This document shows positions 39,731 through 49,577 of a stretch of DNA of 52,457 nucleotides, one piece after another. The number at the start of each line of letters is the position of its first letter. Position 1 is the stretch's first letter. A program made the translations under genes and the position numbers. The stretch is taken from NCBI GenBank assembly GCA_905221605.1, contig CAJNDS010002544.1, forward strand, positions 64,001-116,457, written 5' to 3'. The stretch is from Symbiodinium natans. Its lineage: Eukaryota; Sar; Dinophyceae; Suessiales; Symbiodiniaceae. Under the pieces are notes generated by a model that did not search any database, was not told where the DNA came from, and saw nothing but the letters and a program-made list of their open reading frames with translations.

Positions 39731-40036
39731 ATGCGAGCTCTTGCTTTCGTCTCTGCGGGCTTCCAAGGGTTGTGGCGTAACTTGCAGCTTCGGTTCAGGG
39801 TTTCTTTTCTGCTCGTGCACTTCGTAGAGATTTCAGCCCTGCGTGCAGCGCCGCTGCAAGAGGTTGCGCAGCTTATGCGCATACACCCGAACATTCGTTG
39901 CACACCGCACTGGCCGGTGCTCCTACCCAGCACACGGCACATGTTTAGCGTCCGGCGCCACCTGTTCCACGAGGGGATTGGGGTTGCTGCGGCAGCGTGG
40001 GGGCGGACTCGTCCAGGCACAGGAGCACGTAGCTAG
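39731..40036 (+). CDS. 101-aa open frame beginning beside a palindromic element
   Basis: ATG at 39731, six bases after the family D element, to TAG at 40034-40036. It reads MRALAFVSAGFQGLWRNLQL ... SALRAAPLQEVAQLMRIHPN ... HMFSVRRHLFHEGIGVAAAA. Helical, basic, no known motif. It could be a complete small gene or one long exon. A second family D copy starts at 40186. Confidence 0.4.
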   Translation: MRALAFVSAGFQGLWRNLQLRFRVSFLLVHFVEISALRAAPLQEVAQLMRIHPNIRCTPHWPVLLPSTRHMFSVRRHLFHEGIGVAAAAWGRTRPGTGARS

Positions 40037-40185
40037 AGCGGCTTAAGGTGCTCAAGCCCCACGCTGAGGCATACTTCCTGAGGAGCCCCTCTTGTTCTTG
40101 AGATGCGGAAGTAAGAAGCAAAATGTTTGCTGCGCATGGGCCTCGGGAGAGGCCCATGAAGGCTCCTCTCGTCGAACACGTTTCC

Positions 40186-40318
40186 TACTATTTGCTTAAG
40201 AACCCCCCCCCCAAAAAAAAAACAAGATGAACAGATTCTTTTTTCGAGTAATTCTTATTGCCTGTTATTTTGGGGTTATTATTACTCTACTTTTCGGGGG
40301 TCTTAAGCAAATAGTAGT
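40186..40318. mobile_element. Family D palindromic element, second intact copy
   Basis: Ends ACTATTTGCTTAAGAACCCC and GGGGGTCTTAAGCAAATAGT. A C9A10 run follows the left arm. With the copy at 39603 it brackets the 101-aa frame, so the two could in principle have moved it together. Confidence 0.75.
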
Positions 40319-40698
40319 TTGATTCCGAGGTCACTTCGTGCTGGCTTGACATGCATTGCATTCGGGCCCCGTATACTGCTGTTGCCTTCATTTTGTGGCG
40401 GCCCCCTGAAAGCTAAGCGCTTCATGTTCCCTGGGCCGTGTCTGCCATGTGAAATGATCGCAGTGCACTTTTCTTTACATTAGGGTTTAGGGTTTCGGGT
40501 TTAGGGTGAGCATCACGTAAGTTGCTTGACCGCCTCACCGGAGCAACCCCCGGCATCCGAAACGCGCGTACATGTTCCGCGCCTACCGTCCTTTGCTTAT
40601 AGGGTTCTTAAGGGCGGGGGTGTTCAAGGGGGGGTAGGTACCTAGGGAACCCTTAGGGAAGCTTCGGGAGCCTTAGGGAGTACCGGGGGACCTTGGGT

Positions 40699-40899
40699 TA
40701 CATGAACCCCCCTCCCTTAAGATCCCTGTCCCTTGAGCATCTTCTAGAGCAAGTCTCAAAGGATGCTCAAAAGAGCCGGGGCACAACTTCGGGCATGCCG
40801 AAGTCCGGACAGTTCGGAAACCGAAGGATCTACAACAACCCTCCAAAAAGGAACCCTCATTCTACAAGACGGGCTTCCCCAATTTCTATGGGACCCTAA
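40699..40899 (+). CDS. Exon-like island, unknown, ending at a telomeric block
   Basis: An open frame reads LRSLSLEHLLEQVSKDAQKS ... GMPKSGQFGNRRIYNNPPKR ... RRASPISMG. The stop falls inside the following CCCTAAA block, so the true end is probably a splice site near 40890. May be an upstream exon of the gene at 41143. Confidence 0.35.
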   Translation, partial: YMNPPPLRSLSLEHLLEQVSKDAQKSRGTTSGMPKSGQFGNRRIYNNPPKRNPHSTRRASPISMGP

Positions 40900-41142
40900 A
40901 CCCTAAACCCTAAACCCTAGACTTTAACCGTATATAAAGACCGTACATCCAAGAAGCCTCAACCTTAACCCTTAAAGGGCCCTCAATGCAAAATCCCTCA
41001 ACGTAAACTCACGAAATAGAACCCTAAAACCAAGCACCCTCAACCTAAACTCTAAACTCGTAAGAGGTTTCGGGTTGAAGGTTTAGGCTTTAGGGTTCGT
41101 CAAAAGGGTTTAGGGTTTCAGGAAAAAACGGCTTGTTTTCAG

Positions 41143-41708
41143 CTTACCTTGGAACAGAGACTGTCAGCGCGCGCCATGGGCTGACTTCCAGCCGACGCCC
41201 TATGCCTGGCAGGAACCTTTGTCTTGCAGTGCGATGGAGTTTGGGACCCCCAAAATAATAAATGTTATCACACACACATATATGTATATATAGCTGGGTA
41301 TATATCGATATATATATATATATACACATGCATATCATACAACTTTACCACATGCAATAAACAAACATAACACATACAATTATATAAGTGTTTGGCAGGG
41401 TTCCAGGGTGCCTGATGCTTTCATACAATTTGCACTCGAGCTCGGGGCAGTAGATGGGATAGACAAAAGGGAGATAGACCAGATTAGACACAGCTCGCCT
41501 TGGCTGTGGGCGACAATTGTTGGAGTTGACCTTGGGAAGCCCAAGAATCTAGGGTTTAGGGTCTAGGGTTTAGGGTTGAAGGGTCTTTGTTCCTCAATTT
41601 CGACGCCGGGTCGATCTTCATCCCGGATGGAAGAAGGCTCAATCCGCAGAAGCCCCTAGCCTAGCTCGACAACTGGACGACTCCACCCGGTTGAGACTTG
41701 AGGCCTAG
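41143..41708 (+). CDS. Three-exon 3' gene end with a 37-nt telomeric intron
   Basis: Exons 41143-41244 (LPWNRDCQRAPWADFQPTPY...), 41407-41544 (VPDAFIQFALELGAVDGIDK ... SSPWLWATIVGVDLGKPK) and 41582-41708 (VFVPQFRRRVDLHPGWKKAQ ... QLDDSTRLRLEA, TAG at 41706-41708). Both joins are phase 2, both with GA donors. The second intron is only 37 nt of TTTAGGG-derived sequence. The first intron carries an AT-rich patch near 41270-41340. The product is soluble, helical and unrecognised. Confidence 0.55.
41545..41581 (+). repeat. Candidate 37-nt telomeric intron (GA...AG)
   Basis: Starts GAATCTAGGG, continues as TTTAGGG/TCTAGGG units and ends GGTTGAAG. Without removal, the frame meets a TAG in the repeat; with removal, the flanking exons join in phase and stay open for 41 more codons. 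Confidence 0.5.
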
Positions 41709-42049
41709 TAGCCCAGTCTTTTGCCCTTTTTCTGGTTCGAGGATGCCTGAAAAATAGAAGAAGGGTACCCTTATCACGATATGGTTGCTGGGCTGCCAAG
41801 TAGGACTTTCGGGGTTTAGGAAAGACTTCCCGCCCTGCAGCTGCCGATGGGATGTACCGGTCAGGCTTTGTCAAGCTGGATTCGTGTCTGCAACGTTCCC
41901 TCCTGGGAGTATGGACCCTAAACTCGAACCCTAAACCCCAAACCCTAAACCCTAAACCCAAAAAAACGCCAGGATCAATGAGTGGCAGCTCTGGGCAGCC
42001 CCACACCCAGCAGAACATGTCGAGTTTGGTATGCTGGGTCAGCTGCAAG

Positions 42050-42357
42050 ACCCACAGCAGTCACCATTTGCTTAAGCAGCCCCCCCCCCCCCCACAAAAA
42101 AATGCAAGAATAAAATGCAGTAAATAAATAAGTAAATTGAAATAAAAAAAGAGTATAGAATATTTATAATATAATATAATATGGTCCGGCGTCCCTGGCG
42201 TGTCCCCCCCCCCCCCCCCCCCCCATGGTATGGTCAGGTAGGGGGGGGGGCCGACTGTGAGCACACCCTCGGCAAAACCCGTGTGTTGGGAGTGTTGCAC
42301 CTTCGGTTGAGGGAGCACGCCCTCGGGAAAACCCATGTGTGTGAGGCGCTTATCCCC
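42050..42357. other. Low-complexity stretch and a partial tandem repeat bordering the gap
   Basis: A family D left arm with a C15 run (42064-42095), an AT-rich patch (42100-42180), C18 and G9 runs, then two copies of a roughly 57-bp unit (GCACACCCTCGGCAAAACCC and GCACGCCCTCGGGAAAACCC) running into the gap. The gap therefore probably hides a longer tandem array. Confidence 0.7.
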
Positions 42358-42457
42358 NNNNNNNNNNNNNNNNNNNNNNNNNNNNNNNNNNNNNNNNNNN
42401 NNNNNNNNNNNNNNNNNNNNNNNNNNNNNNNNNNNNNNNNNNNNNNNNNNNNNNNNN
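42358..42457. other. Assembly gap, 100 N
   Basis: Exactly 100 unknown bases, the usual placeholder for a gap of unknown size. Sequence texture differs on the two sides (telomeric mosaic left, none right). Confidence 1.
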
Positions 42458-42748
42458 AGAGAATTATTCATCTGCTTTTGTCCCTCCAATGGGTGTTGAG
42501 TCCAGCACTCCGTGAAACTCTGCTTGAATTAGACATCTGGGTCTTGACCCCTGTTCTTGCAGTAGGCTTTCCTCAAACTGACAAATACACCGGTTGCTGT
42601 AAGCTGGGGTGAGAGTGGTAGCAGAATTCATGTTCATCATCCTGAGTCTTCAGGCATTGTGAAACAAGCGGTGATACCGTTGGCTCAGGCATTTCCCTGC
42701 TCGAGGCAACGCAACCCAATTGCAGCGGCAACTGCACTGTCGGTCTAG

Positions 42749-43265
42749 AGCAACTCGAGCAACCGCCTCGCCAATGTCGTACAGGAGTGCAAGATTATGC
42801 ACCCACTTTTGGATAAAACCTCTGTTCGCAGTACTGGAAGAGTTGTGGAATTGGCAGAAATGACGGCAGCAGTGAAGCAGTAAGTGCCCAACATAGAGCC
42901 ACCTCTGACGGCAACACTCTTGCTTGGCTTGAACTGGCACCACACCTGTCAAGTTTAGAACATATGACACGTGCTGCACTTGCTTTTCAAAAGCCCGCGC
43001 TCAAACAGAAGCGACACCTGGCGTGTCACCCACACAAGAGCTTGCTGGGCCTGCCTTCGGATCCGGTTTGGGTGCTCCCTGGCGCAACTTTTGCAAGCGA
43101 GCACGTGATGATATTGAACTCGGTCCTGTCCTAAACCCTGAGTTTTCATTCCAACATCGCACAAGTACATCAGAAACCTCTGTCTCTGGTCCCCCTGCTG
43201 TCAGCTCAATCTTTGTAGAAACAGCAGTCGCAATTACTAAACGGTGGCTTGCTGTGAATTCCTGA
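42749..43265 (+). CDS. Two-exon 3' gene end, at least 145 aa, unknown
   Basis: Exon 42749-42879 (SNSSNRLANVVQECKIMHPL ... STGRVVELAEMTAAVK) ends at a GTAAGT donor. Exon 42959-43265 starts after TTTAG and reads TYDTCCTCFSKARAQTEATP ... EFSFQHRTSTSETSVSGPPA ... ETAVAITKRWLAVNS with TGA at 43263-43265. The 79-nt intron is removed in phase 2 and has a conventional GT-AG. Upstream exons would lie in or beyond the gap. Convergent with the MORN gene to its right. Confidence 0.65.
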
Positions 43266-43432
43266 GGAGATGTCTGTCGAGGCTTCCAGTCGCACAGAGA
43301 CCCGGATGCTCATCCAACAGATTGCAGGAACAATTCGGGCACGCGAGCAACTGCCTGTTCACAGGATAGCAGCCATGGGAGGTCTAGTTCCGAGCCGAAG
43401 AACGTATCAGCTCATCGTACTATATCGTACTG

Positions 43433-43467
<35 letters not shown>

Positions 43468-43672
43468 AACCATGCGAAGACCCACGCCCAAAGAACCGAC
43501 GAAGTCTTTCGCACAAAGGCTGAGAAAGGATGCGTTGCGGGGTTTCGACCCCTCGCTTGGCTGCCTCCGTCTCCTCTGCGGGCTCGTCTTCGGTGGCCTG
43601 CTCCTGGCAAGCTCGAGCCAATCGAGCTAAGTCGCTAAGCGCAAAGACTAGAAAACGATACGCAGTTCTCAA
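43266..43672. other. Convergent intergenic spacer with CAAG microsatellite
   Basis: Lies between two gene 3' ends. A (CAAG)9 tract covers about 43433-43468. Open frames here are built on the microsatellite and are not supported. Confidence 0.5.
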
Positions 43673-46600
43673 CTACTGGATATGCACCCACATGCAGACC
43701 TTCTGCAGGTAGTCGCCAGCCAGCTGGTTTCCATTCTTGAAAACCCACACTCCCTTTCCATAAGGCTTGTTGTACCTCTGGGCAGTCATTAGTGCCACAT
43801 GGCTTGTGAAATTTGGTCCAGGAATGTCTAACTAAGAGTCCAACATCGATGGACAACCGTATTCTGCGGCTGTGTCTGCCAACTTTGGGCGGCGTGCTGG
43901 ACGGCTATGGCTGCCTATCCGACTCTGTTCCTGACTCCCCACAAAAAAACGTGAACCGCGCGCTGCGCAGCGCTGCGTGAATAAGAGGGCCGCAGGCCAT
44001 GTTGAGCCTTGTGGGCCTTGTGGGGTGGGCAAAAAGACAGGGACATTCAAATTGCGCACCAAGACCTCCCAACCCGCCCGGAATGTTTCAGGGGCCCAAG
44101 GGATCGCTGGGGACCTTGCAGGAGAAACGGTGCAGCCATCAATGTTTGCTTGAAGGCAAAAACGGCAAAAACACCTGCGTGGCAAAGTGCTCATCGAGCT
44201 AGGTTTCAGCAGATCTTCTGGGGCAAGACGCACCAAATAGGACGGCATGGTCCAAACATGGATGGTATGATGGCATCGAAAGAAAGCCCGACACACTCGA
44301 ACACAAAGGCGGAGAGGATTTCTATTGTGCACCAACCCTGTGGATTTTGTTGGGACTGTGTGCGGGCATTGGCGGGCATGGAAGTGGTGTCGGTGTAACA
44401 TTAAGGCATCAGGGTGTCAAAGTTCCAATCTTGAAAGGTTTGCAAACGTCTTGTGGCGGATCCCTCCTTTCCATGCTTGTTGGGTCGGCGGACTGAGGGC
44501 TCTTCAAGCAATCAAATTCACGAAGCTGAGCTAGAGGCCTGAACTTGCCGCAGTAGAAGGTGCCATTGGGGAACACCCACCTTAGTTTCGGAATCCTTCT
44601 GGACCTACAGGAAAGAGTTTTGGGTGCATGCAAGAGTACTGAGCCAAGCAACTTCCCACTGACGATCTTGCCATCTTCCCATTCTCCAATTAGCTGAGTG
44701 CCATCCTTGGCGAACCTGAACGGCTGGATGCAAGAATTTGGAGCGAAACCCGCACACTCTGCGTTCGGAGGCTATCCTGCTGAAACTAGTTTTGGTTGGG
44801 ATCCAGGCCGCTCAGTTGGGAGTCGTGGGCAGGAACTTACTGTGAAACTGTGCCAAAGTGCCATTTCGACTACTCTGAGTAAGCCTCATGAACAAACAGT
44901 CACTCTCATTGCAGCCACATGCTGCTATGTAGACTTCATGGCAACGAAATACGTGTCTGCACAACACTTTACAACATCCGGGGCGAGAGCGTGTATGTGC
45001 CGTTGCCATGCTTCTTGCCTTCCCTCCACTGACCGGCATATGCCTAGGCAGCACTTGACGTCAACGATTGAACGACGTCTGAATCCCTGTCGTGCCTGAA
45101 GTCTGAGTCTTAACCAGTTGCAGCTAATCACAGTCTTTCCGCTGACATCCTGCAACTACAAGCCTTCGGGACACTGGCTCCTGGAGCTCATGCGGCTGAA
45201 GCAGGAATTAAGATATCCTCCCCTGCTGGACAGTCGATCCAACCAGTCTTGCACAAAGCTTGACGTCGTAAAACAATATGCTATATGAACAACTTGCTGG
45301 ATCTGGCTCTGGCTGCGTCTCCATTGACGTAGGTGAAAGTGCCGTCTGCTGGAGCCTGTTTGTCAGCAGCTCTGGCAGTATGTCAGCCAACAAGCTGCAA
45401 CATCGAAGCTTTTGCCAAAGGACATCTCCGTAGCTAAGAATTAGATGTCAGGCTCGACAAGCAGTCGGAGTCCTCAGGGCTGGCGTTGGCTAGGCATCCG
45501 CGAAGGCCAGCAGTGAAGTTGCCCAAATAGGTGCCTTGCATGGCAGCGAGGCGCTGATCTACAGCTGCACCGCAGCAACATCAGCAGGATTTGAGGACAA
45601 AGTCCAGAACTTTCATTCGGGGAAATCTGGTCTGTCTTTTATCTCGCCCTATACCATTCTGATCTGACGCCCCTTTCGTCCCTCAGCTCTTGTTGATGGC
45701 AGGGGTAAGGACTCAAGTGCCATGGCTAGCAACCTCCCCGCGGCGGAGCGTTCTCATCTGGTGGATCTGCATCCTCCTCCTGCAACTGTTCGAAAGTGCG
45801 TAGGCTGCTTGCAAATATGGATCGTAGAGTAGCAATGTTAGAATACCCACGATAAGACGAACACCAAAGCATGCGCTGGATCCATTGCGCGATGCACTTG
45901 TTCATATGTCCGGCATGGTGAGACCAAAATGATATTGACGTAGGAAGGATTTTCCAAGCCCCCGGTCCTCACCGACATTGTTCCTGCGAGCAATATGCAA
46001 GCTTCACTGCTCGCAATCAGCGCATCACGAATGTTGCAGCACTTAAGCACATGGTAGTACTTATCATTAGTTTTTCATCCAAACTTCTCCAGAGTCCCTC
46101 TCCCGTCACCATCACGCATTGGAGGCCCCGTGACACACACACACACACATTCTTCATGCACATTCAGGCCGAGTTTCTCTCTAGTACACTTTACGTCGGA
46201 GGGTAGGACCTTAACCACGCCAAAAACGAAGGAAGTAACACCACAACAAGAAAAATTGCAGCCACGATTGCAAATTCAGAAGGGCACGCCATGAGTGAAG
46301 CTCTTGCGTTGTCACGCCGTAGAAACTCTGCCCCGGACTGATTCTTGGCAACTTGCGTCTGTGACCCTGGCCTAGCCTAGAGGCCTCGCGGATGAAATGC
46401 TGGTTGACCACTCTTGTGAGCTCTTAACCGCCTCGCAACTACCCCTCGAAAAGCTTGTTGAAGCTTGCATGCACCCTTTTGAAAGATGGAATGAGTCAAA
46501 CGAAGAGCTGAACGCACTCTTTCGTTTCAACGGGAGTGGTACCAAGCGTCTTGAGCATCAAGAGCCAAGGGCTTACATGTTACGACTGAGCTCCTTACCG

Positions 46601-47449
46601 ACAACCACTGGTGTACTTGCGACGTGGTGCTGCTGTTGTCACTAGACAGGCCCGGCGTAGCGCCCTCTTGAGGCGCCTGTACGTCATCTTGCCAAAGCCG
46701 TGCTTCCTGTTCTCCTCGTACTTGCCTCTGGCCCACAAAATCACACCAAATAGGACGTAACTCGAATCACATGGGTCCCAACATGGTGCCCCATCACTCC
46801 CTAAGTTTCCAAGACGATGCAATCTTTCCAGCCTTCATAGCTGTCACCAGTCTTCTTGAAGACATAGAGTCCTTTTCCTTCAGCAACCAACGAGTTGCTG
46901 GATTGATTGAAAGAACCAGGAACCAGTCGGCCAGCCATAACGCTCTCCATGTGTGTGCACTGCTGTCTTAAGCAGACATAGTTGGGGGCTTGCCTTGCCA
47001 TCACAGCTGAGGCATCTCTCTACAGTTCCCGCCAATGAGCGCAACACTCAGCAAATGCGCACACTGCTTTTTATCGAGCACTCGTTGCCTGCACGGAGGC
47101 CCTCCACGTAAGTGCCGTCGTAGGTGTCACCAGTTAGGTAGAGAGCCTTGCCTTGCATGTGGAAAAAGCGAGAACGAAAATAAAAACAAATTTCTAGGAG
47201 ATTTCAGGAAGAGAGGAGATTTTGGCATCCTTACCACCCACATCTGGTAAATGCCAGAAAGCATTCGCCAACAACGGTGCAGGCGACAGGCTGCGAGCAG
47301 TACACTTTGATGCTCTAGCCCATTCGCACTCATCATTCGAACAATGTCCAAAGCGATGCCAAGCTTGAGCAGTCTCAAAAATTTCGAGCCTTGACCCGTG
47401 AACTTCTGTGACCCATCCTCGCAGCTTTCATCGGAGATGGGCAAGACCA
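43673..47449 (-). CDS. MORN-repeat protein, multi-exon
   Basis: On the minus strand, at least nine small exons encode MORN units. In order of transcription: 47390-47449 (DESCEDGSQKFTGQ), 47101-47151 (GKALYLTGDTYDGTYVEG), 46833-46877 (KGLYVFKKTGDSYEG), 46677-46725 (KYEENRKHGFGKMTY), about 45494-45558 (AAMQGTYLGNFTAGLR), about 45317-45348 (DGTFTYVNGD), about 44660-44723 (FAKDGTQLIGEWEDGKI), about 44539-44600 (LRWVFPNGTFYCGKF) and 43673-43777 (PYGKGVWVFKNGNQLAGDYL, then TAG). The first four join in phase 1 with GC donors and AG|G acceptors. MORN proteins link membranes and cytoskeleton or serve as scaffolds. Linker exons and the 5' end are not resolved. Introns carry no telomeric repeat. Confidence 0.75.
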
Positions 47450-47983
47450 CTGACGGCAAGGATGCTACCTCTACATGCCTGCATGACCTTAGCATGCTGG
47501 TCACAGGGTCGACAAATTGCACATGTCGTGGTCAATGTTATTAAGTATGTTTGCCGGGGCATGCTGTCCTCACGGGGTTTGTCGGCACCCTTCACAAAGA
47601 GCCTGGCGTCGTTGTCAATCACCAAGCACAAAGCCAACAGAAAGTGAAATGAATGCAAACACACAATGCTCAGGCATTCCTTCAGAAACTCACCTTACAG
47701 CAAGCATCCGTTGCGTTAGTTCGTAGCCCCTAGCACACGGATTGAGTGTGGTTCAGAACATGCCAAGGATTGAGCAAGTGTGACGGGCAGGCTGATACTT
47801 CGGTTCTCCCTCCTCTACTTCATCACCCATCTTGCAGGCCCTGTCAGGGCAGACTGGCGGCAGTGTATCTGCTGGTAGCTGAACAATTCTCAAACTCCGC
47901 GTTTGGCAATGCGGCGAAACACATCCGCTTCCCCGCCAGCTCTAGCGGCAAGTCCCCGATGCTGTGGGCCAAAAATCTGCAAG

Positions 47984-48406
47984 AAGATCCATCAAGCGCT
48001 TTTTCAACGAACTGCCTATGCACAAGTTGTTAGAGATGTGGCATCCTTAGCGCGGTTGCTCGCCGACGGTGTGCACAGAACGAAGATGCCGGTATGCCAG
48101 TGAGATGATCAGACACAAATACCCTAACTGCCTAAACTTGCCGCTGGTTCATAAGACCCCCCCCCCCGCCCGGCACATCGGTTCGTCCAAATCCTCTTGC
48201 AATTTCGCAATTCAGCTTCCCCACCCCTGATCTTGACCTTGAACATCCCTTGTCTTCCCTGTCGAACGAGCACACCTAACAGGGCCAGCCGGCGCTTGAC
48301 CCCGGGCTTGGGCTGCCATGGGTGCTTAGTTTGCTGCTTGTACCATTTCACTTCACAGACTGCCTCAAGAAGGGGACCTTATGAATTCGTTTCTCATACT
48401 GGATAA
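47984..48406 (+). CDS. 3' end of a plus-strand gene, unknown
   Basis: Exon 47984-48091 (KIHQALFQRTAYAQVVRDVA then SLARLLADGVHRTKMP) has acceptor CTGCAAG and donor GTATGC. Exon 48359-48406 follows a TTTCACTTCACAG acceptor and reads TASRRGPYEFVSHTG with TAA. The join is phase 0. An upstream island at 47838-about 47940 (RLAAVYLLVAEQFSNSAFGN) may belong to it. Other frames are open in places, so moderate confidence only. Confidence 0.45.
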
Positions 48407-48588
48407 AATGACTTGGCCAACTTGTCCGACCATGTCCGACCTCAGAAGAACTTGAAACCTTTTTCGCCGCCTTTCTTCTGCTCTCGTGAGTCCATGCTGT
48501 TTGTGGCGGCTCAAGAAGGGACAGGTCCACGTGGGGATCCAAGCGTCGCATCTCCTCGCACAAGCGTTTCCATGTTTTCCATTTCAGT

Positions 48589-48940
48589 ATGAAACTCTAT
48601 TTCAGCGATGCTGATGTTGAAGTGATGGCTGCTGGAGCAAGCCGGTCCGCGATGGCGGCAAGGGCAAACGGCTCTGCTCCCAGTTTGTAATAACTGCTCT
48701 CCTCAGTGGCCAGCAACTAACATGAACAAGGCAAACCATTCTTTACTGGTCTTCTGCTTCCCTATTCTAGGTCAAAATATGGACGATGCACTCGATTTGA
48801 CAAGGCATGGGACGCATGTTTGCAGATTGACACAAGCCCATGCAAGCAACGAGCTGCAACAAAAACTCGCAGAAGCTGCCCGAGATCCTGAGATCCCAGC
48901 ACGCTCGGCAAAGAAGGCTGCTGGATTGCTGAAGCGCTGA
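48589..48940 (+). CDS. Small two-exon gene, 87 aa, unknown
   Basis: Exon 1 48589-48682 (MKLYFSDADVEVMAAGASRS then AMAARANGSAP) and exon 2 48771-48940 (QNMDDALDLTRHGTHVCRLT ... LQQKLAEAARDPEIPARSAK then KAAGLLKR) join in phase 1 over an 88-nt GT-AG intron with a clear CCCTATTCTAG acceptor. A strong pyrimidine-rich acceptor (TTTCCATGTTTTCCATTTCAG) ends one base before the ATG, as expected for a spliced-leader trans-splice site. The protein is helical, charged and unrecognised. Confidence 0.6.
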
Positions 48941-49577
48941 GCAATGACGGTTTTCGTCATGATCTCAGGGTGGACAACAAGCATGTCACGAGGAGTTCAC
49001 ACTTGCAGTCAGCAAGCTTACAAATCAAGCCGACATGACGCTTTCCATTTACATTGAATCATGCTTCCGTTAATAGCAGAATAAGAAAGAAACAGCCATG
49101 AGAACATCCGCTCGATCCAGCATGTATGCTTTCCCGCCTCAGCACCTGGATCTCGCAGCAACTGCCCAGGCCTTCACACCGAAGCTTGTGCCAATTCCCC
49201 TAGAGAAGCAGTGACAACTTTGTCTTGGCTGAGGCCGAGTGCAAGGAATGGTTCAGGTACCGGTGTAGCTGCACCCCATCTCAGCATGCTTCGAATGTTA
49301 TGAGGCATGACACTGCGCACCGTGAGTCGAAGTTTCACAGCAGCACAACTTTGTTGTCTTACACGTCTCTATTGCGCAAAGCTTCCCAGGAGCATCAAGC
49401 GAGCGTAGTCCAGGATGCAAAGTCCAAAGGGCTGCGCTCTCAAAAGCCTTGCTGAATTTCATGACACTTGGATTGGATTGCTGCACGTAGCGATGAAGCT
49501 TGTCAGGACCTATTCTAGGCACTCTGATGACCATGAAGTCTCTGAGTCCTCGCAAGCTCTTTTGCTTCTGCGATGAG
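48941..49577. other. Intergenic, no gene seen
   Basis: Between a plus-strand stop and a minus-strand stop, so another convergent junction. No telomeric repeats, no palindromic elements and no convincing exon. Confidence 0.4.

Larger units (their letters stand above)
2165..41600. repeat. Telomere-repeat mosaic: interstitial TTTAGGG/CCCTAAA arrays in both orientations
   Basis: Blocks of TTTAGGG or CCCTAAA, from two to about twenty units, recur every few hundred bases through this interval and alternate in orientation. They are absent from 1-2160, from about 19650-22950 and from about 42500 to the end. Units are near perfect in long blocks and decay at the edges into variants (TTCAGGG, TTTGGGG, CTTAGGG, CCCTAGA). 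Because both orientations occur many times inside unique sequence, this is not a chromosome end. Unique islands between blocks usually carry an open frame with splice signals at their borders. Translating a block yields NPKP or GFRV runs, which are artefacts. Confidence 0.97.

Noticed and set aside
2165-41600. Many open frames ending in NPKP or containing GFRV/FRVGF
   Set aside because: These are translations of CCCTAAACCCTAA or GGGTTTAGGG and carry no gene information; stops and starts inside arrays were ignored unless exon phase supported them.
2165-41600. A chromosome end or a chain of fused chromosome ends
   Set aside because: Orientation changes dozens of times over short unique islands that themselves carry exons in phase; head-to-head fusions cannot explain this.
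43832-44401. 189-codon minus-strand frame
   Set aside because: Falls between MORN exons without MORN pattern, no consistent splice sites, opposite strand equally open; treated as intron.
44698-45099. 133-codon plus-strand frame
   Set aside because: Overlaps a minus-strand MORN exon and intron; composition gives no extra support.
47850-48360. Minus-strand islands (for example FKVKIRGGEAELRNCK) as N-terminal exons of the MORN gene
   Set aside because: Plus-strand readings of the same DNA have stronger splice signals and consistent phase, so the region was assigned to the plus strand.
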